From Aptenodytes patagonicus (taxonomy: Eukaryota > Chordata > Aves > Sphenisciformes > Spheniscidae), in assembly GCF_965638725.1 (NCBI RefSeq), contig NC_134974.1, positions 310,001-374,000 on the forward strand: 64,000 nucleotides of DNA. The letters are read 5' to 3'. The notes under the pieces were generated by a model, which did not search any database, was not told the origin of the DNA, and saw only the letters and a list, made by a program, of their open reading frames with translations. A program made the translations under genes and the position numbers. Shown here in pieces: positions 1 through 10,400 of the stretch; position 1 is the stretch's first letter; each line of letters starts with the position of its first letter.

Positions 1-670
1 GCTGCCCGAGTAAACTTCCTGGGAAACGGCGAGTCGCGAAGGGGCAGGAGACGCGCCTGGAACGAGACAGGTGTGAAGAGCAAAGGTCTTTTCAACTCTG
101 AACATCCCCTTGAATAAAGAAAACAAAACCAGCTTTTTATCTTGTCCAGTTTCTTAACCTATTTGCTGCTCTTTGACCCATCCTTCCGTAAGCAAAGAAA
201 TCTCATCCCATAGTTTTCCTTCTCCCTCGTGCTCGTTCACTGACAAGTTGTCCAGTATCAGCCTGCTGTCACAGGGCTCGTTCTACCTCTCTAGAACTCT
301 TGGATCCCAGCGAGTAAACCAAAGCCATCAGGGTGGCGCAAACCGGGCAAAACACAGCCAAGTACCACACAGAAAACGCACACGCACCTTGAACTGCGGT
401 GCCGGAACGTCCCTTTCTGTCAGGGGAAGCGTCTTCCTAAGGAAAAAGCCCGGTACGGGCGTCAGCCGATGCTTCTGCCTCACCCGCGCGCGTTACCAGG
501 CAGGAAGTTAAAGCAAATCCCACGAGTGAAGTAAACCCGCCAGGAGCCCGCGATGCCCCCGGCGGGGTCCGGGCACCGCTTCGTGCCGTGGGGCCGCGCT
601 CCGCCCGCGGGCTGGCGGCGGCCGCCCCCCCCCCCCCCCCCCCCCCCCCCCCTGCTTCGCCCGCCCTCAC
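1..670 (-). other. MSTO1 intron 4 (leftmost part of window)
   Basis: No exon matching the next part of misato is recognisable here. The right end is a CpG-rich island with the long C tract at 625-652; the left 400 bases are of ordinary composition. Open frames on both strands are products of GC richness. Confidence 0.45.
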
Positions 671-1230
671 CGTCCGGCGCCCGGCGTCCCGCGGCGCGGA
701 GCCCCCGGCCGAGGCGCACTCCAGGTAGGTGGCCACCTCCCCGTCCCTGCAACACAAACCGGCGGCAGCTGCCGGCGGCCCCGCGCCGCCGCCGCCGCCC
801 CCGCCCCGCCCCGCACTCACCAGGCCACCGGCGCCTCCAGGCCCGCGCCGCCGGGCTGCCCGCCGGGCCTCAGCGCGCCCACGCCGCCTGCAAGAGAGGC
901 CGGTCACGGCGGGGCCGCCCCGCGCCCGCCCGCCCCCCGCCCGCCCGGCGGTACCTTTCAGCTCCAGCGCCACCAGGCGCGGCGTGTGCGTCTCCCGGCC
1001 GCCCGCCGCCCGCCCGGTACGGAGCAGCGCGGCGGCGCGGAGCTCGGCGGCCTCGGCGGGGCTGCGCAGCGCGGCGGCCTGCGGGGGGAGCGGGTCAGAC
1101 CCGCGCCCTGCGCCCCGGTCCCGCCCCGGCCCCGGCCCCGGTCCCGGTCCCGCACCTGCAGCCCCCACCAGTGGGCGCCCACGCAGCCCGCGTAGTGCCC
1201 CAGCTGCAGCGTCACCGCCTCCCCCGGCAT
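1..1230 (-). CDS. MSTO1: MSTO1 (misato mitochondrial distribution and morphology regulator), 5' part, runs off left edge
   Basis: Misato is a tubulin/FtsZ-like protein of the cytosol and mitochondrial outer surface that affects mitochondrial shape and distribution. The visible protein begins MPGEAVTLQLGHYAG and continues with CVGAHWW, the N-terminal block of the family. Exon 2 contains LLRTGR and ETHTPRLVALELKG, which align with the conserved human stretch around YRTGRTLHGQETYTPRL. Four exons (1156-1230, 955-1078, 821-887, 671-746) join with compatible phases; the first three end in GT donors and follow AG acceptors where expected. Only about 97 of roughly 570 residues are visible; the rest lies left of base 1. 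The gene is read in the same direction as DAP3, whose poly(A) signal is about 170 bases upstream. Codons are extremely GC-rich. Identity is confident for exons 1-2, good for exon 3, tentative for exon 4. Confidence 0.87.
625..652. repeat. Homopolymer tract of 28 C (28 G on the MSTO1 sense strand)
   Basis: An uninterrupted run of C lies just inside the presumed MSTO1 intron 4. On the transcribed strand it is a G tract able to form stacked G-quadruplexes. Its exact length is likely to be unreliable in any assembly. Confidence 0.9.
671..746 (-). CDS. MSTO1: MSTO1 probable coding exon 4
   Basis: Acceptor GTTGCAG before 746 and a possible donor GTGAGG after 671. The phase completes the tryptophan codon of exon 3 and then reads DGEVATYLECASAGG, comparable in place to human WQGKLTTHKEE. 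The 3' boundary is a guess, and the next exon could not be found in the window. Confidence 0.5.
821..887 (-). CDS. MSTO1: MSTO1 coding exon 3
   Basis: Acceptor CTCTTGCAG before 887, donor GTGAGT after 821. The phase fits exon 2, giving K-GGVGALRPGGQPGG...APVAW. The human protein has LKGSLSSLKEEGG...AIAW at this place, so the exon fits in position although glycine/proline-rich sequence weakens the match. Confidence 0.7.
955..1078 (-). CDS. MSTO1: MSTO1 coding exon 2
   Basis: Acceptor CCCCGCAG before 1078, donor GTACCG after 955. The 41 codons plus one base encode AAALRSPAEAAELRAAALL, then RTGRAAGGRETHTPRLVALE. The RTGR...ETHTPRL...LKG pattern is typical of misato. Confidence 0.88.
1156..1230 (-). 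CDS. MSTO1: MSTO1 coding exon 1
   Basis: ATG at 1230-1228, 25 full codons ending ...HWWGLQ, followed by a GTGCGG donor at 1155. This start is chosen because the protein then matches misato N-termini (VTLQLGH). A longer upstream frame has no such support. Confidence 0.88.
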
Positions 1231-1400
1231 CGCGCTCGCGCCCCGCGCCGCCGCGCCAGCCAGGGCGCACGCGCGCTCCGTCCCCAGCGGCGGGAAAGCC
1301 GGAAGCGCGTCAGCGGCGGGGCCACGCCCCCCCGTTCCCGCCCCCCCCCCCCCGCGCAAGCGGACACCGACACCGGGAGGGAGCCGCCGCCGCTCCGGCC
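1231..1400 (-). promoter_or_regulatory. Very short MSTO1 promoter/5'UTR region between DAP3 end and MSTO1 start
   Basis: Only about 170 bases separate the DAP3 poly(A) signal from the MSTO1 ATG. The stretch is GC-rich, with a C-rich run near 1337-1353 and GC-box-like blocks and no TATA box. That a promoter lies here is inferred from gene arrangement. Alternatively the MSTO1 promoter overlaps the 3' end of DAP3. Confidence 0.5.
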
Positions 1401-1406
1401 TTTATT
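1401..1406 (-). terminator. DAP3: DAP3 poly(A) signal AATAAA
   Basis: TTTATT on the plus strand is AATAAA on the DAP3 strand, three bases after the TAG stop (1412-1410). No other canonical hexamer occurs between the stop and MSTO1, so the 3'UTR should be only about 20-35 bases. Confidence 0.8.
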
Positions 1407-1409
1407 GCG

Positions 1410-1495
1410 CTACAGGGGCCCCGCCAGCCGCTCCAGCTGCCGCGGGTTGGAGCCGCTCAGGAACCGCAGCTCCTCCTTGCCGTCCTCCGTGCGCG
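1410..1495 (-). CDS. DAP3: DAP3 last coding exon
   Basis: After acceptor CTTGCAG the frame reads [20 protein letters not shown], then LERLAGPL and TAG. The C-terminus differs from human HCAYL, but length and the LERL motif agree. Confidence 0.94.
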
Positions 1496-4400
1496 CTGCA
1501 AGACAGAAGGTGCGTTGGGGGCGCGGCCCCCGCCGGGGACCCCCGCCCGCCCCGGCACCCCCGGCCCGCCGTCCCGAGAGCCGCCTCCGCGTAGGCGGGC
1601 CGGTCCCCGGGCCGCGGGGTGCCCCGGGCGCGGAGCTGACCTTTCTCGTGCTGCAGCCACTTGCGGTCGAGGTAGTAGCGGTAGCAGCTCTCGAACTCCC
1701 GCGGGCTGTAGTTGGGGACCGGGATGGGGACGAAGGGGTCCAGCGCATCGAACCCCTCCTGGGAAGGAAAGCCGAGGGTGAGACCCCGCGGCGGGCTGCG
1801 GCGCCCGGGCATCGCCCCCTCCCTGCTGCGGGAGTCGCCTGGGAGAGGGCCCAGCCCGGCTGCGTACGAGCTCAAGCAGAGCTCATTCGAAGGAGAATAA
1901 AGGAGTACGTGGTCTGGAGAGAGACGAAAGCAAGGTCTGGCACCCTGACCTGAACGCAGAGCCCAACCCAGGATTTCTCTTTGTTTCCCAACGTGAAGGG
2001 GGAAAAAGAAAAATAAAAAAAAAAGAGGCCAAGACCCACCTTTCCCAGCAACTCCTGGGGCAAATAGGCAGAACTGGGTTTGAAGAGAGAGCCGGTCTGG
2101 CTGAGGGTGGTCACAACGGCACCTCCGTTCTAAAGGAAAGGTAGATTGGAAACCCTTTTAGCTGCAAACGTAGCGTTTGTGAAATAGTTACGGACTAATT
2201 CTAAACAAGTGAGGTATTTTCTTCTTTGATCTTAGTTACTTCAATTCCAAAGTTCTGTATAATGGACTTATTAAAATGTTCCTAACTGGGTTAACCCTGG
2301 CTACCCCAAGTACACAGGCAGCGCAGGGAACACATAGCTGGTGCTTCCAGTGCCGGCATTGAAACGTGTCATTCTTACCTAGAAATGGCTTTCCGTTGAA
2401 ACAACTGAAATACTTTAAAAGGGACTTTTCTGTATACTTTCAAATCTGAAGACTACCTGGTTAGAGATATTGGCACCCAGGGGACTGGAAAAGAAGCAGA
2501 AGGAGTTGACCTCCTATAGCAAAAAGTTTAACCGTTTTTTTTTAGGAACTGAAAGTTCTCATTAGTTTAAAAAAATCATAAAACAAAGTGTCATTAAGGG
2601 TTATTTAATACCTCTAGCTCGGGAAGCACGAGTCATAAACTGGAGTTTGGCACGGTGATCGAGAAAAGCATTGTTATATATTTGACCTGTTCTTACTCTC
2701 TTCGGGTGATGTCAGAAACACTGATGAGATACTAACCCTCAACAGTCGCACTATGCTCACACTCCTTCGCTGAAGGAACAGTGTGATGTTAGATTCGTAG
2801 CTTTATGCTTATTGGCACGTAGCTTCAATTGCTGAGAATCACGCACCCAAAGGTACAGACCGAACTCACCCAATCGTTCATCATCATCTTCCTTAGATTG
2901 TACACAAGCGTCAGCTCCTCTGGAGAAACCTGGTGAAGATTGCCTGTATCACTTTTTTTGCCAGCAGTCTCCATCTGAGACATAAATTCCCCTCCCCTAC
3001 TTTAAATTGGACTGGAAGGATCGTTTGCATCATTTAGGCGCATTTTTTTTTCTTTGCTTCCACTGAGCACTGTAGCGTTCAGCCTTAGTAATGCTACGTA
3101 GAGAAATGCCCCGACCTTTCCTACTGTAACAAGACACAGATGTGCTTTTTTTCTTACTGAGAGAACTTTCTTCAGTAGAAGGGTCTAAACACAATATGAA
3201 TTTTGCAGGTCCCTCCAAGTTAGCAAAGCCAAACGTACGTCTTTCAGGGATTACTATAGAACTTAAAAATGAACAAAACACCCTCCCTGCTCTCCCTTGC
3301 AGTAGGAATGCCAAGGAGGACAGAATCCTTCTTACAGGGCTTTTGTCTTCCTTCTTTAACGTAGTCCTTCCCCAGAGCGCGTTGACGCCGTCCACTGCCA
3401 CAAGAAGCCGGAATGAGCCGAGATGACATTGCTGCTTTATCTCTTTCAGCACAACCCCTACAGCATCACTGGCATTCCTCACGCGAGCTAAACCCTTTAA
3501 GGAGGAAAAGGCACATAACTCGGGTTGGTTTTCTTGTTAAGATACAATGCTGGCAACTTTGGGCACCGTCTGCCCTTTCTAAGGGGGAAGGGAGCTAAAA
3601 CGAGAGTCAACAGTCCGTTTGCTCCTTTCAAAGGAGCAATCTGGTCTAAGGTACTGAGCATCAAAGAAGTAGGAACTTTCAAATTCTAATTTTTGCTTCT
3701 ACCCAAGTTCTCTGTACAGCTTCCTTTACAGATCCATCACATCTTCCACAACGTTTTTTGTAGCCACCTTGTCGATAGGGAAATGCCTTCCATTTCCTAG
3801 AACTGGTATTGGTAACACCTTTAGAAGCAATTTGTTCTACATACACAATAATAAAAGGTGAGACAAAGCCAGAAGCACTTGTTGTTCCTTACCTGCTCCA
3901 CCACTTCACCCAGCGGTCTGCCCTCCTCCGTGCTTTCTCGTTTGCCCCACACGTATTTTTTTTGTGTTTTTATCTGCAGTAAGAGAACTACGATTAAACT
4001 GGGAACTAAGTAGTGCGAAGGTAGCTTGGCAAGTCTGGATGGCAAGGTTCCTGGTTCTTTGCCAGTGTTATAGACTAGTGCAGAATCTGGGAGAAGCGTT
4101 CATCGCAAATAGCCATCCCCACAGCGGGGATTTAAAGTACTTCTTTTTCTACAAAAACTGAATCCCAGTGAAGGGTAGGGTTTGTGGGTTTGTATGCAAT
4201 ACGAGTGCATGCATTAATACATGAAGCATTTGGTGAAAATGAGCAAATCTAGAATTCACGTCCAGGTGCTCAATGACAAGAAGCACGTGCACATGCAGTC
4301 CCTGAGAGATGATCCTGTGGGTAGTTCTTAGCTACTAACCAAAACAACTTGACAGGCTCTACAAACCTCTTTTAGGAAGCGCTCGTTTGAGGTTTTGAAG

Positions 4401-7400
4401 TTCTTGAGCCAGAAAGATGCTTGCAGAGGCTGATCAAGCCGTTCTTTGTTATAGGAAGACTGCATAAGCTCCCTGCAGTTTTTCACCCAGAGATGAGCTG
4501 TAAGCAAAAGAAAACTGTTGCTTTTTTTTTTTTTTTATAAAGTCATTTTAAAGTCAAAATAATTGTACGAGTTGGGTGGTGGGATGTGTGTTTGTATCTC
4601 TTATCCTTATTCTGCCACGCTGGTAAGAGAAGTCTGCCATCCTTAATGGACAAGACTCTCCCTTGAGAACAGAGGAGGTCACACAGACCCACACACAGTA
4701 TGTCTCCTGTCATACTCGTTAACAGTGGGGGGAAAGTGGGGACTATAAGCATGTGAGAGCATGTGAAAATAACTAATTATGTTCTACTTTATTTTGGGGG
4801 TTTGTGCTTTATAAGCCTTCTCCGTTACGGAAAAAACAAAGATAATTTGCTGTGGCCTACCCTACACCTTTCACTTGAAGGAGCATCTTCCGGATCAGCA
4901 AGTGTATTTGATGTAGTAACACAGACAGCATCGGTGTTCTTACCATCTGGGACGTGCAGCACCAGCCAGCCTTGCCTTGCACAGTAGTGAACCACGTGAC
5001 ACAGAGTCATGGTTTTCCCTGTTCCTTTCTCACCATCTCCAACATGGACTGTCAAGGAAAGTCTCTAAAAAAATCACTTCAATTTATACTTGACTGTAAT
5101 TCTTTCGCAAAAGGCATAAAGGAAGTTCAAAGGTCGTAAAAGCAGGGATGGCATTCCATCATGCTTTTGTGCAGCAGCAAACCTAGCCTAAAGAGTTCCT
5201 TCTCTCTGTATCTCTGTATCCTCCCACCCCACTATACCAGAGCTGATGGTTCCCATTCCCTTAGTTGTGTTGATAGCCCTATTTGTGGATCTGTGCCATA
5301 AGCCAAATCTGGCTTAAAATAAAAGTATACGAGGTTCATGAACTTTTCAGCCTAGCTTTGCTGACAACAGACATGTGGTAGAATCATCTCCTGAAGACTA
5401 AACCACAGTGGTCAGCATAGGATCAAACATCACCCTCATCTGTGTAAACTCACCTGCTTGCATTTGATTTGCATTCTACCATCAAGCAAGTGATTTTAAA
5501 AGATACAGATCACATATCTGACAGCTGGGTGTGCAAAGTTGGAGCTTTTCAGGTAAGTGAAAAGTTCTAGAGCTGGTTTTCGCACCATCAGGCAGGCTTC
5601 ATTGAAGGTCTTAATCTGAGAAAAGAAACAGAACATGAACAAGAAGCCGGGTGCTGGCACACTACAGCTGCTCCTGACATGACTCCATCTCTGACTGGTC
5701 CTGTGCAGGGTCTGCACGTCCACTGCTCTCCCCTCGTCTACCAGGCCAGTCACATCGTCATAGAAGTTTATCAAGTTGGTCAAGCGTGACTTCCCCTTGG
5801 TGAAGCCGTGCTGACAGTCCCCGATGACTTTCTTGTCCTTTGTGTGCCTGGAAATGGTTTCCAGGATTAGCTGTTCCAACACCTTCCCAGAAATCAAGGT
5901 GAGGCCGACCGGCCTGTCAATGAATCAAAAGTCAACCACCTAGAATTACTAACTCACAGGTAAGAAATCTATTCCTAAACTCAAGTAGGCAGTCTACGTT
6001 AGCTGCTTACGAAGCCTGATCCAGTCACAGCATGATCTGTCTCACAACAGAAATCAAGATTTTTTTGTCGCTGATATAAACTTACTTCATGAGACAGCCT
6101 GTTTCATACAGAAATGTAACTGTGGAAAATATTTCTGTAACTTACTATGTACTCAGAGATGAAAAATATTGGATAGAATGTTGCCTAAGGTGGAATCCTC
6201 ACACCCTTCTGCCGCTATTCTGGTTAGGTTGACCGATAGCTTTTAGATGTAGAAAGTAACAGTAAGGACCAGGAATAATTGCATTCTTGCAGCACATCGC
6301 TGTCTCTTATTCCAAGAGGAAAGCATTGTAGTTACGCGATGGATCTGCTTCTTCCCACATAGCAGTCCACTCCCTACAAATCTGCTCTAAGACAAAGTAC
6401 CTGCTGCTGGAAGCGATAGGGCAGTCCATGTGGAAACACAGCTTTCACCTCCTCAAGTGGAATGCTATAATGGCGACCCTCGTGGTGTTCTGCGTGGTTG
6501 GCCTGGGAAGGTAAAATACAAACTGTAACAGTCGGGAAAGTCTGATACCTTTTTTCTGGATACAGAAGGCCTGTGAGAATGGAACAGGGAGGGAACACTC
6601 AATCAAAGCGAGTATCTACTTACTGAGAGTCAGAAGAACTAGCATATTAAAGTAAAGCAGGAATTGTAGTATCAGGACACTACTGGCAGATGCTTAAGAG
6701 GAGTCTAAAGAAAGGATATCCTACCTGGCAATAAAGGGATTCCTTGAGCTTGTATATGAACCATTGTGTTTTGTGGGCACCGGTGGCCCTATGCTTTATC
6801 TAATCTTTTATTAGTCCACTTGTACTTCTGGTCACCACAATATCTTAACGGTAATACGATCTCCTTTTGAGTTATCTGATAGATTCAAATTTACTTTCTT
6901 TAAGTCTGCGACAAAATTATGTTTTCTGGTTTGTTCTTTGCCGTCTCTCAATAGTAATTCCGAATACGCCGTTTGCCTTTTTAACTAGTACTGGTTGCTT
7001 GAGAACTCTTGTTTTCTGATCTGTTTTCTGGGGCACTAATTTCAAGTCCCTTGTTGTGACATAAGTGGTCAGTATTATTCCTCCAGCGGACTTGCATCAT
7101 TCTGCATTTATTTATAGTGACTACTTTAAGATCTCTGACTGTGCACTCTAAGAAGCAGTTGTTACTGGTATCTGAAAATTTAATACCCATTTCATGCCTT
7201 GTTATACAGCCTTGTTTTTTCCCTTCATTATTCTGTTTTCCTACCGTGCAGTACTTGCAAAGCACTTATTTATTTACGCTTGGTCTAGTCATCAGTTTTT
7301 GTGTCTTGTGTAATTAGGACAGTATATAGACTATTCTGCAGTACTTCCTGTGCGGCTTTTACCAACTTTTGTGCCAAGCTTTGTCTGGCATTTTTAGCAG

Positions 7401-10400
7401 CTTTGTGCCAAGCTTTGAAGCTTATATCATGTCCTGCTCTGCACTTTCTGCACTCTTCCATGGATTTAAAGTCCTCCTCTATATTCTTGTGCATGCCAAT
7501 CTCCTGCTCCCATTCTGGTTGAGATGGAATCAGAATATAACAACTTCCTTGTTTTCTTTATTTTGCATAGTAATGATCCAGGAAAAGTAGTTTTATTTAC
7601 TATTCAGAAAGAAAAGAAGCAGTAATTATTTCTGCCAGCTTTAGCAGATTTGGGGGCTGATCCAGACTTTCCTTGTATTCCTTATTAACTTTGGTGTAGA
7701 CCCAGGGCTTAATTTACTGAGGCCCAGAACAGATGAGACAGTAACTGGTGTGGGCTTGGTCACTCACCTGTGCAGTCTGGCTGACAAAAGGTTTGACCAT
7801 GAATGGATGGGGAAAAAAAGGTTGTGATGAGTACTGCTCCCCTGACCTGGCTGCCTGCTGTATTCCTCACATGAAACCGTGTGAGCAGCTGTACCTACAG
7901 GTTTGGCTACTGCCTGCTTTTGCCATGAATATTTTGCTTTTCCCAGTTCCTTGATGGACTCTTCATGTGCAACTGCTGCAGCTCTATTGCAGACCCAGGA
8001 ATTCTCTAGCCCCAGGATTCTTGCTACGTGTTAGTCTCCCTCCCTTTCTTCAGACCAGATTTTCAGTCTTCCAGCACGCAACATGCCTGTTCTCTTATCT
8101 TCTGCCTGCCCCCCTGCCGAAAAGCCCATGGTAACTACACCCCTTTTCCATACCTTACTGAGGACAGGTCAGTGCGTCCTGGACTGTATGGTTTACCTTG
8201 GTACAGCTGCAGGATTCGAGGTACCCACAGGTTGGCCAAACTATTTATATGAAGAAACCATTTGAAACCATAACTTCAACAAACTGCTCTCTAAGCTGCT
8301 TGAGTTGCCAATCTGGTGTTTACTGGTCAGTAAATCTTAGCAACAGGAAGAAAATTTAAAAAACCTGGCTAGTCAATAGCTCCTCTGCTGTAAGATGTCA
8401 CTTGGAGATAGACTAAAGAGAGACTTCAGTCTTTTTTCACGCAGAGCTGTATTTCACACTCTGAGCTGAATTCCCTAGAGTTTTCCTGCACGTGTTGGAC
8501 ACAGACTAACAGCACCTGTGTTTTTGCATGGCAGTGTTATCTATGGACTCGAACAGAAGAGCAATACTCCGGAGACCATTTTCATTCTCAATTTCATCAC
8601 TGACTTGCTGCATAACCTTGGGCAAATTCCTTCACTCGGCTCCTCTATCTGCAAAGTGGGTCAGTATATTTATCCTCATGTTTAGTCACTTTGAGTTTTG
8701 CTAATGGAAAGGTATATAAAAGCTAAGTCTTCTGAAAAATTTAGTTTTCATCTGGTCTTTTTAATCCGTTTTTAATGGGACTTTATGGTGCGCAAGTACA
8801 GGTGCAGTCAGAGCTATCAGGTTTGCTGATGAAGCGAGACAGCAGAGCCTCTCTGCTGCAATACGCGATCTGCAATACAGCAAGTCTGAGGAACGCTGAT
8901 CTGATAAATTAATAAGCAATGGCGGTTGTCACCAAACATCAGGCACGTGAAGTCAGAATGCCAAAGCCAGTTGCCTGGCAACGTAAATGGTAGGCACAGG
9001 ACAGTGGGGACAATCCGTGCCATCTGGACTCTTCTGTGCAATCTATAGAGACACTTGCATCACGTGAGTAAGATCATCTGCATGCTGCTGTTTCCATAGA
9101 GACCCCAGAGGAATCAGTATTGAAAGACTCCAATTACAGAGGCAGCAGAAAAGCACCTCAAAGGCTTATTCCATTCATTTATTCCACTTCATTTTGTGCT
9201 TGAGACGGAAAGTGTGAGGCTGGAATTATGATGCTGGAGAGCTGTGCTGTGCTGTGCTGAGGTCATCTGGGGTGTGTTTTTTATCCCCCTTCATAGCCAA
9301 TTTGGGGAGGTTAGTCAGGGAAGAATAACCCCGGAGTTGAAATTAATGGTGTCTGATGACAAGCTAAGCCACATCTGAGCTTCTACAATACACAGTCTAT
9401 CTCATCTATGCAACTATAGAGAATGAATCAATACTTGTTCCCAGGAGCTTTCAGGCAGAGGACCAGCCCTGTCTTGTTTAAACCCGGGCAGGTGCACTGC
9501 ACAGCCATGGCCTGTTTTCCTTTGGGCTGGGGATCATGGTCTAGATGCCTATTATTAGGCCTGTGTACTCCCTTCCCTTATGTTTACTAGAACAACACAA
9601 TCCCAGTAAGCACTCCTGGCTCCAGCATGTCCACAGACAAGACTGATGGAATTTAGGCACTTGCTGTCTGACAATAACAATTGTGGCAGTAACTCACCGG
9701 GTCATTCTCGCTGGTATAGAAAATTGCTCTTGGTCTTTCTGTCAGTGTTTGGGCATCCTGGCTGACAACGGAACTTAAGCAATCCTTGGCTGCTGTATGG
9801 AGGGCATACCCACGGTCCAACTAAGGAAAGAAAAAGGCAAACAGACAACAAACTTCTCGGCAGTCAAAGATTACCAGTAAGAAATCCAGGTAGTAGTTTG
9901 GTTTGTACACTCATTGTATGCCCATTATGATCGGGTCAAGGTAGCATGCAATACAGAATAGAATTCTCTGCAGTTAGAATAAAAACTCATCATTAGAATG
10001 TAAATTCATCATGAAAAACCACATGCTTTAGAACCACATTTCACATTTAGATGCCTGCTTCTAAACCATTTCCATTCACTTAAGTCACCGACCACCTTAA
10101 GTCATCTAGAGAGCCAAGCCCCGTACCTGAAAGAGTTATTCCCTTCAAGATTGCTTAAGAGCACAAGTACAGCCATTAAGGTCTTATTGCTGGGAAGTTC
10201 CCACAATGTTTCTGCCTACACTGACGAACAGTAGCTAGTACCTTGAAAATTCAAGCTGTCTAGTAATCCACAATCACCTCAATTATTGAGGGATTAGTGC
10301 AGTGCTGCCCACTATTTGATATTTATAATTACATTCCCTGCACTGATTTTCCTAACTGTGTCCCTGCATACAGACTCTTTCATTATAATACAGACGTGGC

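Larger units (their letters stand above)
1496..5506 (-). other. DAP3 introns 5-12 between the clustered 3' exons
   Basis: The introns are 1496-1640, 1759-2039, 2130-2869, 2930-3335, 3495-3892, 3974-4366, 4498-4943 and 5037-5506. I see no further gene in them. The open frames here are extensions of DAP3 exons or shadows. A 15-base T run lies at about 4522-4536. Confidence 0.7.

Noticed and set aside
553-1953. Plus-strand open frame of 466 codons over the MSTO1/DAP3 end
   Set aside because: Proline/arginine/alanine-rich product typical of CpG-island antisense reading; real exons with splice sites are on the minus strand.
5496-5897. One 133-codon minus-strand gene
   Set aside because: It is a join of DAP3 exon 4, intron and a CR1 fragment, not a single gene.
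6950-7270. Possible ancient LINE relic in DAP3 intron 3
   Set aside because: A vague resemblance to old CR1/L3-type 3' ends, too weak to annotate by eye.
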